Part shown: in pieces, positions 44,061-52,919 of the stretch
How the letters are laid out: each line of letters opens with the position of its first letter
Numbering within the stretch: position 1 is the stretch's first letter
DNA from: an uncultured bacterium
GTDB taxonomy: Bacteria; Vulcanimicrobiota; Xenobia; Xenobiales; Xenobiaceae
Length of the DNA stretch: 64,000 nucleotides
NCBI GenBank assembly: GCA_934621605.1
Contig: CAKTUZ010000002.1
Coordinates: forward strand, 1 to 64,000
Direction of reading: 5' to 3'
Position numbers and translations under genes: made by a program
The notes under the pieces: generated by a model
Databases searched by the model: none
What the model saw: the letters and a program-made list of their open reading frames with translations, nothing else
What the model was told of the DNA's origin: nothing

Positions 44061-46919
44061 TCATTTAGCAGAACTCTGCTTGCAGCAGCAGACAACAGTT
44101 AAATTTTTACCGTTAAACCAAGTTTTGGCTAACCTTCTTATATCGTGCAAACTAACTTTATCGTAAGCAGCCAAATAAGCTTCGGGAGATGAAACTGTTT
44201 CCGTCCGCCCTTCGTTCTGGAGCAACCATTCAGCCTTGCCGTCGGGACTACTCCAAGCCACTTGCAACTTGCCTTTGCAAGCAGAAATGGCTCTTTTAAG
44301 CTCTGCCTGAGAAGTACCAGAAGCTAAACGCTGCAATTCTTGTTGCAAAATAGCAACAGCTCGTTCCTGGTTGCCTTCTTTTAGTTGTATAGCGGCCAGC
44401 CAAGCCTTACATCCCAATCCGGCCGTCAAATTATAAGTTACAGCGCTACTCCCAAGCTTTTCAAGATGAACGATTCTTAAGGGCAAGCGAGCACTGCTAT
44501 TGCCACCTAAAATTTGCAAAATTACGTCGTAAGCAAAATAATCAGGATGTTCAGGGCCTGGCCCCGCCTGACCGGCTAAAATAAGTACGCCCGGCTGTCT
44601 GCCCTCAATAGATACTCTTTCCGCTTTAGTTGTAGATAACTTCGAAGTATTAGCCTTTGTTACAGCCGAGCTACCGAACAATTGACTTTTTTCTCCAAAA
44701 TTGCACATTTTTTGCAATTCGTCAGCTTTAACATAGCCGGAAAAACTAAGCGATAAATTTTCCGGATTCGTCAAAAGACGCAAACCTCGCAACAAATCGG
44801 CACCGCTAAGTTCCCGACCATTTGATGGCGTATTTTCTTTCGAACCGATTCTATTCATTTTATCGGCAAAAATATTTAAGGCACGATTCCAATCATTAGA
44901 TTCCAAACCGATACGGCTGCGTTTATAACCGATCAAAACCCGCTCTATTTCCGATTCTTCAAATTGTGGATCTTCAAAAACTGAACTAAAAATTTCTAAA
45001 AAACGTGGTAATTGACTGTGTAAACACCAACCGTTAATAGCTACACCACTATAACGCTGTTGAAAGCGAATAATCATGCCTTCACGTTCGATAACTTCGG
45101 CAAAAGGTTTAGAATTCTCGTCTTCCTTGATAAGATGGCGCCCTAAAAGTCCGACCACAGCTCGACTGATTTCAGGATCTTCATTTTGAGGAAAAGACAA
45201 AAAGCCACGCATAACTACAATAGGCAAAGAGTTGTCGAACCAAACTTGCCAACGCAAACCACTGGTCAACTGAAAACGTTCCGTTGCGGAGAGAATATAA
45301 TTCTTGCCACTTTGATTGTCCTGGGAAATTTTATTTTCTTGACTACTTTTTGCCTCCTCAGCCTCGGCAAAAACTATACGCGGCCCGGGAGAAGCCTCCA
45401 AATTACTCCAAAAATCAGCTCGAGCGGAAACAAACTTTTTGGGTTCTTTAAGAGACAATCGGCGCCAAAGAGAGCTGATATTTTCAGCTTTTACCTGAGC
45501 TATAGCTTCAGGAATGGAAGGAATAGCTCCATTTTCTTGACCTGCGCCCAACGCTTGGTAAAGAGACAAGCGATCTCGATAATTCTGCCACAGTCGATAA
45601 AAATAAGCTGTAGCTCTGCCTTTAGCCGCTTCCAGGCGTTCAGCAATAAAATTATTATCTACCGGAGCCGATATAGCTGCTGCTAGTAAATCGGCAACTT
45701 CTTGAGGATCGACTTCTGGCGTACAATGAGCTCCTACAATATACAAAGAATCACCGAAGTCCATATCGTAATTGATTTTAACTTTAGAAGCTAAACCGCG
45801 ATCGCGCAAAATTTTCTGCAAATAAGCTTCAGAACTGTCAGCCCAAAGTATATTCAAAACCAACCAATGAGCATAATCGGCGGAATTAAGTTGAGGAGCA
45901 GGCCAAGCCAAGGCAGCTAACCCTTGACCGCTTTTATCCGTACAGGCTTTTACCTTTACAAAAGAGAGCAACTCTTTAGAAGAAGAGGCTCGACTGCTGT
46001 CTGCTTTAGCTATAGATTGTTCTTTTTGTTTTAAATAAACAGCCTCACTCTGTTCTTCCCAAACTTTTCGTTTTTTCAATAAATTTTGTCCAAAATGGCG
46101 TTCCAAGCCGACAGAAGCCAAATTAAAAGGCTCAGCAGTAATTAAATAGATACAAGCTTTACCGGGAACAAAACTGTGTTTATAAAAATCGACTAATTCC
46201 TTAGCCGTAATATTTTTTATATCTTCGACAGCTCCGTCGGGAATAAGTTCGCCTTCAGTAAAATGAGGGTACAAATTGTGCAATAGATACTGCTGTACCA
46301 AACGCCACGGATTATTTCTGAGTTTGTTTAATTCCCCGAGAAGAAGCTTGCGCTCCATTTCCAATTCATTTTGGGTAAAAACTACACCACTCAAACGATC
46401 GGCTTCTATTTGCAAAGCTAAATCTAAAGCGCTTTGCGGTACAACCTCCCAAAAATTTATGCTATCTTCAGTGGTATTAGCTCCCCTGTCAGCCCCCACA
46501 TTTTCTAAAGAAATTGTCAATTTGCCGCCAGAAAAAGTACCGGTTCTGCGAAAAAGCAAGTGCTCCAAAAAATGGGCTCGTCCCCAAGATCCCTTTGTAT
46601 CAAACTTGGAGCCAGCCTTTACCGACAAACTAATCCCTGCTGCTTCGGATTTAGGTACGCGCTGAATAAAAGCTCTAACTCCCGAGCTTAAAGTTATTGT
46701 ACGAGCAGAGCCGCCGGGAAGATTATTTTGTTCAGATTCTGTTTTAGGGAACTCTTGAGCTTCAGCTTGATTACCCAAACTCCACACACTCAACACAACT
46801 CCCCATAAACATATAAGAAACAACAGACTGCACTTTAAGCCAAAATAGAGCCATGATTTTCGAAAGATAGTTTTGGCAAAAAACGTCGCTTCATATTTTA
46901 ATCTGTCTGAAAAATTCAC
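44061..46919 (-). CDS. M16 family zinc metallopeptidase (insulinase/pitrilysin-like)
   Basis: A 952-residue protein. One hydrophobic segment near residues 30-49 (LLFLICLWGVVLSVWSLG) acts as a signal or anchor. The active N-terminal M16 domain has the inverted zinc motif HFLEH at residues 116-120 and a downstream Glu near 196 (MERKLLLGE), plus RGANTTEDSINFWEVV. The second half (from about residue 560) is an M16_C-type pair of domains without a metal site, as expected for the clamshell fold. It likely degrades peptides in the periplasm or at the outer membrane. It starts with GTG, with GAGG upstream. A Glu/Ser/Lys-rich insertion separates the halves. Confidence 0.9.
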   Translation of the reverse strand: MNFSDRLKYEATFFAKTIFRKSWLYFGLKCSLLFLICLWGVVLSVWSLGNQAEAQEFPKTESEQNNLPGGSARTITLSSGVRAFIQRVPKSEAAGISLSVKAGSKFDTKGSWGRAHFLEHLLFRRTGTFSGGKLTISLENVGADRGANTTEDSINFWEVVPQSALDLALQIEADRLSGVVFTQNELEMERKLLLGELNKLRNNPWRLVQQYLLHNLYPHFTEGELIPDGAVEDIKNITAKELVDFYKHSFVPGKACIYLITAEPFNLASVGLERHFGQNLLKKRKVWEEQSEAVYLKQKEQSIAKADSSRASSSKELLSFVKVKACTDKSGQGLAALAWPAPQLNSADYAHWLVLNILWADSSEAYLQKILRDRGLASKVKINYDMDFGDSLYIVGAHCTPEVDPQEVADLLAAAISAPVDNNFIAERLEAAKGRATAYFYRLWQNYRDRLSLYQALGAGQENGAIPSIPEAIAQVKAENISSLWRRLSLKEPKKFVSARADFWSNLEASPGPRIVFAEAEEAKSSQENKISQDNQSGKNYILSATERFQLTSGLRWQVWFDNSLPIVVMRGFLSFPQNEDPEISRAVVGLLGRHLIKEDENSKPFAEVIEREGMIIRFQQRYSGVAINGWCLHSQLPRFLEIFSSVFEDPQFEESEIERVLIGYKRSRIGLESNDWNRALNIFADKMNRIGSKENTPSNGRELSGADLLRGLRLLTNPENLSLSFSGYVKADELQKMCNFGEKSQLFGSSAVTKANTSKLSTTKAERVSIEGRQPGVLILAGQAGPGPEHPDYFAYDVILQILGGNSSARLPLRIVHLEKLGSSAVTYNLTAGLGCKAWLAAIQLKEGNQERAVAILQQELQRLASGTSQAELKRAISACKGKLQVAWSSPDGKAEWLLQNEGRTETVSSPEAYLAAYDKVSLHDIRRLAKTWFNGKNLTVVCCCKQSSAK

Positions 46920-47100
46920 GTAACACCCTCAAAAGCAGTATTTAGCATAATTAACACTTTAATTCTAGACTGCCGACAATATTTCCCCAATAAGAAACTA
47001 ATCTGGAAAAAAAATCTCCAAAAGTTAAGGAATAGAATAACGTTACGCCGAAAGGTTTAGCGTTTCGTCTCAAATAATCATAAGTAAAGAGGAAAATATC

Positions 47101-47490
47101 ATGAAACGCTCCTTGTCTTTATGTTTAGCCACTTTGGCTATTTTGCTCACCGCTTTATTTGCCAATGCTACCCAAGCTCAAGCTCAGCTTATTTTGGCTT
47201 CCGGAACTTATCGCATTACTGAATTAAATCAAGACAAAGAGCGCATAGGCATAGCTCAAATGGACGCTAATCCTACCGTAACTCAAAATTGGGTTTATTT
47301 ACGCCTAAAGACCAAAGTTACTAAACGCTTTTCCCAAAACGGCTGGCTGCGCGATGAGAATATTCCTGTCAGCGAAATTTTCAGCGTCATCGAAAAGGGA
47401 GATGTCATCAAAGTCAACGGCGGTCGCGACTGGAATGGTTCAATTACAGCTAAAGACATACTTATTATGCCTGACAACGTAATAGAGTAG
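47101..47490 (+). CDS. small exported protein of unknown function
   Basis: A 129-residue protein with a clear Sec signal (LCLATLAILLTALFANATQAQAQ) and a mature part of about 100 residues. The mature part is beta-rich (ILASGTYRITELNQDKERIGIAQMD split across strands; KVNGGRDWNGSITAKDILIMPDNV). I do not recognise the domain. The ribosome site AAAGAGGAAAAT precedes the ATG. It is divergent from the M16 protease by about 180 bp and 53 bp before the FTR gene on the same strand, so it may be co-transcribed with it. Confidence 0.65.
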   Translation: MKRSLSLCLATLAILLTALFANATQAQAQLILASGTYRITELNQDKERIGIAQMDANPTVTQNWVYLRLKTKVTKRFSQNGWLRDENIPVSEIFSVIEKGDVIKVNGGRDWNGSITAKDILIMPDNVIE

Positions 47491-47543
47491 TTTACTTCAA
47501 AGCCAACTTGGAAAGTAAATAAGAAAGTAGAGACGTTTTTAAA

Positions 47544-47954
47544 ATGGCCGATCCCAAGATTATAGAACGTTTGAGTCGTTATACCGAAAATTATTGCCGT
47601 AAAACCGGTACGCAGTTCAGTACCGCTCCGGGAGTAAAAGATGCGGTTATCAAGGGGTTGGCCCGCAACTTGGAAGAGCTGAATCGTCCCCTTTGTCCCT
47701 GTAATTTCTACGCCGATAAGCAAGCAGAAATAAAACATCGGCGCTGGCTTTGCCCCTGTGACGAAATGCAGATTTATAAATATTGCCACTGCTTGCTTTA
47801 TGTGACTCCCAACAATCTACCCATTACCGAATATTTGCCAGAAGATCACGAAGGACGCCTTATGTACGGACTCAATCCCGATCCGCATCCTGAGATAGAG
47901 CGTAATCCTTGTAATCGTTCGGCTGCAGATATAGAAGCTTGGCATAAACAATAG
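47544..47954 (+). CDS. ferredoxin-thioredoxin reductase catalytic subunit
   Basis: A 136-residue protein with the complete FTR-beta cluster and disulfide motif: CPC at 51-53, CPC at 70-72 and CHC at 81-83. These bind the [4Fe-4S] cluster and form the redox-active disulfide that reduces thioredoxin with electrons from ferredoxin. A variable-chain (FTR-alpha) gene is not adjacent, as is usual in non-phototrophic anaerobes, where the catalytic chain occurs alone. No photosynthesis genes are in the window. A terminator follows 17 bp after the stop. Confidence 0.92.
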   Translation: MADPKIIERLSRYTENYCRKTGTQFSTAPGVKDAVIKGLARNLEELNRPLCPCNFYADKQAEIKHRRWLCPCDEMQIYKYCHCLLYVTPNNLPITEYLPEDHEGRLMYGLNPDPHPEIERNPCNRSAADIEAWHKQ

Positions 47955-47970
47955 AATGATCTAGCCTCAA

Positions 47971-48012
47971 TCTAAAGCGCCTGCTGACACATAAGTCGGC
48001 AGGCGCTTTGCC
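47971..48012 (+). terminator. terminator after the FTR gene
   Basis: AAAGCGCCTGC pairs with GCAGGCGCTTT around a 14-nt loop; the following U tract is short (TTTGCC), so termination may be partial. Confidence 0.65.
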
Positions 48013-48034
48013 TAAGCAGTTGAATTACCCAATT

Positions 48035-49244
48035 ATGGTAAGTTCTTCTCTCGATCTCACCGGCTTAGAAAATTCCGGTCGCGGCAAAAAAGTATTAGTC
48101 GTTACTACTATCGATTTAACTGCTCAGTGCTTTTTAAGACGTAAATTTGAAGCCATGTTGGCTTGTGGTTACGAAGTGACACTAGCTTGCACAGTGCAAA
48201 AATTCCGTCATGAGCTGGAAAGCATAGGCATAAAAGTAGTAGATATTCCCATAAGTAGACGCATATCTCCCTACCAAGATTTATGTTCGCTCTTCAATTT
48301 AGTTAAATTTATAAGAAAATACCGACCGGATATTATTCATACCCACACCTCGAAAGCCGGATTTATCGGCAGACTGGCAGGTTTTATTTGTCGAGTTCCC
48401 TTACGTTTGCACACTATTCATGAGCTGCCGGAAAATGCTGCTACTAGCTTCTTCACAAAAAAATTGTACTTTATTTTAGAATGGCTGGCCGCTCGCATGG
48501 CTTGCTTCCATTTTACGGTTTCTACACCTAATTTTAAGCAAATAATTTCTAATAGTTTCTGAAGGTGTCGTACCGGCTAATAAATTGGCTATTGTGCGCG
48601 AGGGGTGTCTCGATTTAGAAGGGTGTCGTCCCTGCGGCAGCCCTCAGCAACTGAGAGAAAAACTCGGTTTAGCAAATGATTCTTTTATTATAGGTTCAGT
48701 TGGCCGCCTCGAAGAGGCTAAAGGGCACGACTATTTAATAAAAGCTTTTGCTTTACTGCTCCAAAAACTGCCGACAGAAAAAGCAACAAAAACTTACTTA
48801 GTTATCGTTGGCCAAGGCAAATTGCGTCAACAATTAGAAAATCTTGTAGCGGAATTAAATTTAGGCAAACAAGTCGTTTTAGTCGGTTGGGCCGACAATC
48901 TTCTGGAATATTTAGGCAATTTCGATATTTATGCTTTAAATTCCAATTATGAAGGTTTGGGCATAGCTAATCTCGAGGCTATGGTCATGCATAGGCCAGT
49001 AGTTTGCACAGCTGTCGGCGGCGTAGTCGATGTGGTAGAAAACGGTAAAAGCGGTTTGCTCGTGCCGCCCAAAAATCCTGAAGCCACAGCTCAAGCCCTT
49101 CTCAAAATTTATAATGATCCGGAACTGGCTAAAAGTTTAGCTGCTGAGGGCCACAACAAAGCTGTCGCAGAATTTCAAGAAGCACCTCAGGCGCGCAAGC
49201 TAATGGAATATTACGCTCATTTGTTGCCGCAATACAAAAAATAA
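48035..49244 (+). pseudogene. GT4 glycosyltransferase interrupted by a frameshift
   Basis: Two reading frames together make one GT-B glycosyltransferase. The first (to TGA at 48560-48562) has the N-terminal fold: KKVLVVTTIDLTAQCFL, GIKVVDIPISRRISP, RPDIIHTHTSKAGFIGRLAG. The second (48585 to 49244, in another frame) continues with GSVGRLEEAKGHDYLIKAF and the EX7E nucleotide-sugar site in NYEGLGIANLEAMVMHRPV. Reading across the break in the second frame restores SEGVVPANKLAIVREG, so one extra T in AGTTTCTGAA near 48556 explains it. The start ATG 48035 lies just after a terminator. It could be a genuine pseudogene, a programmed frameshift or a sequencing error. It would act in surface glycan synthesis. 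Confidence 0.85.
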
Positions 49245-49247
49245 AAA

Positions 49248-50480
49248 TTACAGCACCTGCCTGATTTTGTTTAATTCGTCTCTAACCTCAGCGGCAGTTT
49301 GTGGCCGTTCTGCCGCTTTGGTGGATTGTAAGCGCAAACATAGCTCATCCAAAGCCGTCGGTACAGAAGGATTTACACTAACTAAACTACTTGGCTGGCG
49401 AAACAGCAACTCATAAAAAATCGAATGGAAACTGTCTCCCTGAATAGCTGGTTGACCAGCAATCATCTCATAAATAATCAAACCTAAAGGAAATAAGTCG
49501 GTATATTCGCCCACCGGGCCGAGCTTAGGCTCCAATTGTTCAGGAGCCATATAGCGAGGAGTACCCAAAACCGCACCGGCTTTAGTTAAATTGCTCTCTT
49601 TGTTGGTAAGCTTAGCAGTGCCAAAATCCATTAAATGAAGGCGCCCTTCAGCGTCAACAATTAAATTTTGCGGTTTTAAATCGCGGTGGATAATACCTTT
49701 TTCATGTACTGCCGTCAAAATATCAGCTATTTGCCAAGCATAATCAAGGGTTGTTTTTACCTCTAAGGGCTCAATACCAACAAAAGAAGCCATATTGGTA
49801 CCTTGAAGATATTCCATGGCCAGATAATGGCAAGGCTTATGGGATATTTCATAGATTCCCACTACACCAGGATGATCGATACTGGCCACAGTCTTAGCCT
49901 CTTGTACAAAGCGCCCCAAACTTTCTTCGTCTTCACAAAACTCCGGCTTAAGCACCTTAATGGCAGCCTGACGATTTAAGCGAGCATCTTCAGCTAAATA
50001 AACTGTGGCAGTGGCTCCTTTGCCTATTTCACTTTTCAGCACGTAAGTACCAAGTTTAGAACCCACCCCCACATTAAAAGAGCAACCACTCCCTTGAGAA
50101 GCTTTTCTTTTCGCAAAGCGATTCTGCATTCTAGCTTTGAGCACTTCCAAATTGACCGGTTTGGTAACATAGTCGCTGGCTCCCATATTCAAAGCCTTAA
50201 CTATACTGTCGCTATCTCCCACAGCTGTAAGCATAATAACGGGAAGATCGTGATCTGAATACCGATTGCGTAATTCTTTGAGCGTCTCAAAGCCATCCAT
50301 TTCCGGCATCATTATATCTAAAAGAACCATATCGATGCGGTTTAAAGCTTTTATCATAGTGAGAGCTTCACGTCCACCAGAAGCGGTAAAAGTATCGTAT
50401 CCTTCGCGTTTTAAACGGCGCGAAAGCATATCGCGGTTAAATTGTTCATCATCAACAACTAATATCGTTTCGTTTGCCAT
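49248..50480 (-). CDS. receiver domain - Ser/Thr protein kinase fusion
   Basis: A 410-residue protein. Residues 1-120 are a CheY-like receiver with phospho-acceptor Asp55 (LLDIMMPEMDG), acidic pocket Asp10/Asp11 and KP at 107-108. Residues about 142-405 are a Hanks-type kinase: glycine loop GKGATATVY (153-161), Lys175, catalytic HRDLKPQN (Asp266), DFG (285-287) and GTPRYMAPE (306-314). All catalytic residues are present. There is no transmembrane helix, so it acts in the cytoplasm. The fusion lets a two-component phosphotransfer control a Ser/Thr kinase. It is divergent from a sensor histidine kinase 112 bp away, the likely partner. The stop lies 3 bp from the convergent glycosyltransferase stop. 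Confidence 0.93.
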   Translation of the reverse strand: MANETILVVDDEQFNRDMLSRRLKREGYDTFTASGGREALTMIKALNRIDMVLLDIMMPEMDGFETLKELRNRYSDHDLPVIMLTAVGDSDSIVKALNMGASDYVTKPVNLEVLKARMQNRFAKRKASQGSGCSFNVGVGSKLGTYVLKSEIGKGATATVYLAEDARLNRQAAIKVLKPEFCEDEESLGRFVQEAKTVASIDHPGVVGIYEISHKPCHYLAMEYLQGTNMASFVGIEPLEVKTTLDYAWQIADILTAVHEKGIIHRDLKPQNLIVDAEGRLHLMDFGTAKLTNKESNLTKAGAVLGTPRYMAPEQLEPKLGPVGEYTDLFPLGLIIYEMIAGQPAIQGDSFHSIFYELLFRQPSSLVSVNPSVPTALDELCLRLQSTKAAERPQTAAEVRDELNKIRQVL

Positions 50481-50592
50481 GCTTGTTTTTTCGCGGTAGC
50501 AGTTTTATATACCTATTTTTTACGAGAGAAAAGAAAACTAAACTTTACCCCATAGCTAGGAGTTCACCGTCCAAAAGCTAAAAAACAAAACT

Positions 50593-52869
50593 ATGTTTAA
50601 CAATATGTCTCTCCGTGCCCGCTTAATGCTTATGACTTTGGCATCTATTTTTCTTCCCTTAATCGTATCAGGAATAGTTTTTTGCGGGCGTGAAACTGAT
50701 AATATTTTTGATTCTCAAAAAGAGTACTTGCTGAATTCTTCCAAGCACATATGTCAAGATATAGATTATTGGATTTCACGTCAAAAAATAGTCATGCGCA
50801 CTGTGGCTGAAAACGATTTCATCAGAAATTTGGCTAAAAGCTACGCCCAATCCGGTTCCGATCCCAAAAAAATTGCCGAATTGCAACGTAAATTTATGGA
50901 AAAAGCCGACATTATGAATAAATCGATGCCTCAAATTTCAGAGATATATTTATCAACTTTGGGTGACGCGATTATTTATGATAATAAACTTGATTCCAAC
51001 TCATCTTCAACAAAAATTTCTTCAGATGAACAAACCCACGTTGTTTATCCAGGTGGCTTTATTTATTTGAGTACTAACAAAAAACACTTAGGTGAGCCTT
51101 GGTTACCTAATGAGCAAATCAAAAAAGATCCCACAATAATTGATGAATTAAATAAAGGTGAAGTTGTTCTTTCTCAACGTTCGGTTGTTGATACTGAAAT
51201 TCCAAGTTGTAATACCGATTCTAATCATGAAAATACCAATCGTCACGCCAACAGCTATATGTCTGTTTTTGTATACAAAGAGCCGGTCGATTATTATGAC
51301 GGAAATGCTGACAAGCCAGCTTTGGAAAAACGTACTCCCATAGCTATCTTGAGCTTTCGCATTAAGCCTTTTAGCGCAAACTCTTTTGCCGAACATAATA
51401 ATTTTTATATAGTTGATGGAAATGGCCAAATCGTGGTCATGCCCAAAAATATAACTAAAAAAGACTTAAAATCTTTAAAACCTCAGTATCCTTTCTCACT
51501 TAATGATACTAAAGGAGAACACACTCAACCTCTTAAGGAATATTTGAACTATCGCCTCCAAAAGAATGATCATAGCGATCAGGCAGATGATTCTCATGAG
51601 CAAATTTCATCAAGTAATGCTATAAAAGAAGTGTATAAAAATATATTCGACCAAAATGTAATAGGCGCTTGGAGTGCTTGTGAACAAATAGATTGGTTTA
51701 TCTTGACCGAAAAAACCGAACAAGAGCTTTTAAGTTCATTGCGGAAGTCAGTTTTCGTTTCTGTCCTAATTACCGTATCTATAGGAGCAGCCTTTATTGT
51801 TCTGGCATTTTTTACGGCTAATAGCTTAGTTAAACCTATTGCAGAATTGAGCAAAGCAGCCAATAAAATTGCTGGCGGCGATCACACTACTCGTTGCCAT
51901 ATTACCAGACGCGACGAAATCGGCCAATTAGCTTCAGCTTTTGACTCTATGGCTAGTCGCATTGAAAAAGCTATGGCTGCTTTAAAGAAGGCCCGCGACG
52001 AAGCTATGGAAGCCAATCTTATTAAGAGTCGTTTCTTGGCCAATATGAGTCACGAGCTACGCACCCCCTTAAATGCCATTATCGGCTACAGCGAAATGCT
52101 TATTGAAGACGCCGAAGATCGTCAAGACAAAAACGCTGTCCAAGATTTGCAAAATATTCATATTGCTGGCTTAAACTTACTGTCTAATATCAACGATATT
52201 TTGAATATTTCCAAACTGGAATCGGGCAAAGTCAATCTCTTTGTCGAAAAATTTCCTATAAGCGAACTTATTATGGAGTTAAAAGCTTCCACCAATTCAC
52301 TTTACCAAGTCAATAACAATAAATTTGAATTGAACAGGCCCAATGTTGAAATAGTTCTCAATACTGACCATGCTAAATTGCGTCAAATTTTAATCAATTT
52401 ACTGGGCAATGCCGTAAAATTCACCAAAAACGGTTTAATTAAACTCTCTATTGAGATATGGGACAGCCACAAAGCTCAAACAGAATTTTATCCTGTGCCC
52501 TATTTAAACAGTCCCGGCTATACCGTAGTAGAAGCCCAATTTAAGCCCTACACCAAAGTGGTCGTTTTCAGCGTTCAGGATAACGGTATAGGCATGACTC
52601 AGGAAAAATTTTCCAAAGTTTTTGAAGAATTTACTCAAGCTGATAACAGCATTTCCCGCAGTTATGGTGGTACAGGTTTGGGATTGGCTCTGGTACGCCA
52701 TTATTCGCATATTCTCAAGGCGCGTTTAGAACTTATTTCTAAAGAAAATGTCGGTTCAGCTTTCACCATAAAGTTGCCCTTAGTATGGGATGAAAAAGAG
52801 AGCACAGAAGCAGACTCAACCGAACATACCATATTACAAAGCAGTACTTCTTTAGAAAATAAGGCCTAA
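50593..52869 (+). CDS. membrane sensor histidine kinase (periplasmic sensor, HAMP, HisKA, HATPase)
   Basis: A 758-residue kinase. Membrane segments lie near residues 10-32 and 384-408, enclosing about 350 periplasmic residues of Cache-like sensor. A HAMP domain follows, then HisKA with phospho-acceptor His487 (SHELRTPLNAIIGYSEML), and HATPase_c with N box LINLLGNAVKFTKNG, G1 VQDNGIGM, and GGTGLGLALV. There is no receiver domain in the protein itself, so it needs a separate partner. The divergent receiver-Ser/Thr kinase fusion is the obvious one. The ligand of the sensor is unknown. An acidic tail of about 20 residues ends the protein. Confidence 0.93.
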   Translation: MFNNMSLRARLMLMTLASIFLPLIVSGIVFCGRETDNIFDSQKEYLLNSSKHICQDIDYWISRQKIVMRTVAENDFIRNLAKSYAQSGSDPKKIAELQRKFMEKADIMNKSMPQISEIYLSTLGDAIIYDNKLDSNSSSTKISSDEQTHVVYPGGFIYLSTNKKHLGEPWLPNEQIKKDPTIIDELNKGEVVLSQRSVVDTEIPSCNTDSNHENTNRHANSYMSVFVYKEPVDYYDGNADKPALEKRTPIAILSFRIKPFSANSFAEHNNFYIVDGNGQIVVMPKNITKKDLKSLKPQYPFSLNDTKGEHTQPLKEYLNYRLQKNDHSDQADDSHEQISSSNAIKEVYKNIFDQNVIGAWSACEQIDWFILTEKTEQELLSSLRKSVFVSVLITVSIGAAFIVLAFFTANSLVKPIAELSKAANKIAGGDHTTRCHITRRDEIGQLASAFDSMASRIEKAMAALKKARDEAMEANLIKSRFLANMSHELRTPLNAIIGYSEMLIEDAEDRQDKNAVQDLQNIHIAGLNLLSNINDILNISKLESGKVNLFVEKFPISELIMELKASTNSLYQVNNNKFELNRPNVEIVLNTDHAKLRQILINLLGNAVKFTKNGLIKLSIEIWDSHKAQTEFYPVPYLNSPGYTVVEAQFKPYTKVVVFSVQDNGIGMTQEKFSKVFEEFTQADNSISRSYGGTGLGLALVRHYSHILKARLELISKENVGSAFTIKLPLVWDEKESTEADSTEHTILQSSTSLENKA

Positions 52870-52919
52870 CTTGCTTTACCTTGGGTTAATACAAGAAAAA
52901 TAAATAGAACTTTTAAGCA

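Noticed and set aside
48560..48562. Selenocysteine TGA in the glycosyltransferase
   Set aside because: The same frame meets TAA a few codons later, while another frame restores the family sequence, so this is a frameshift rather than recoding.
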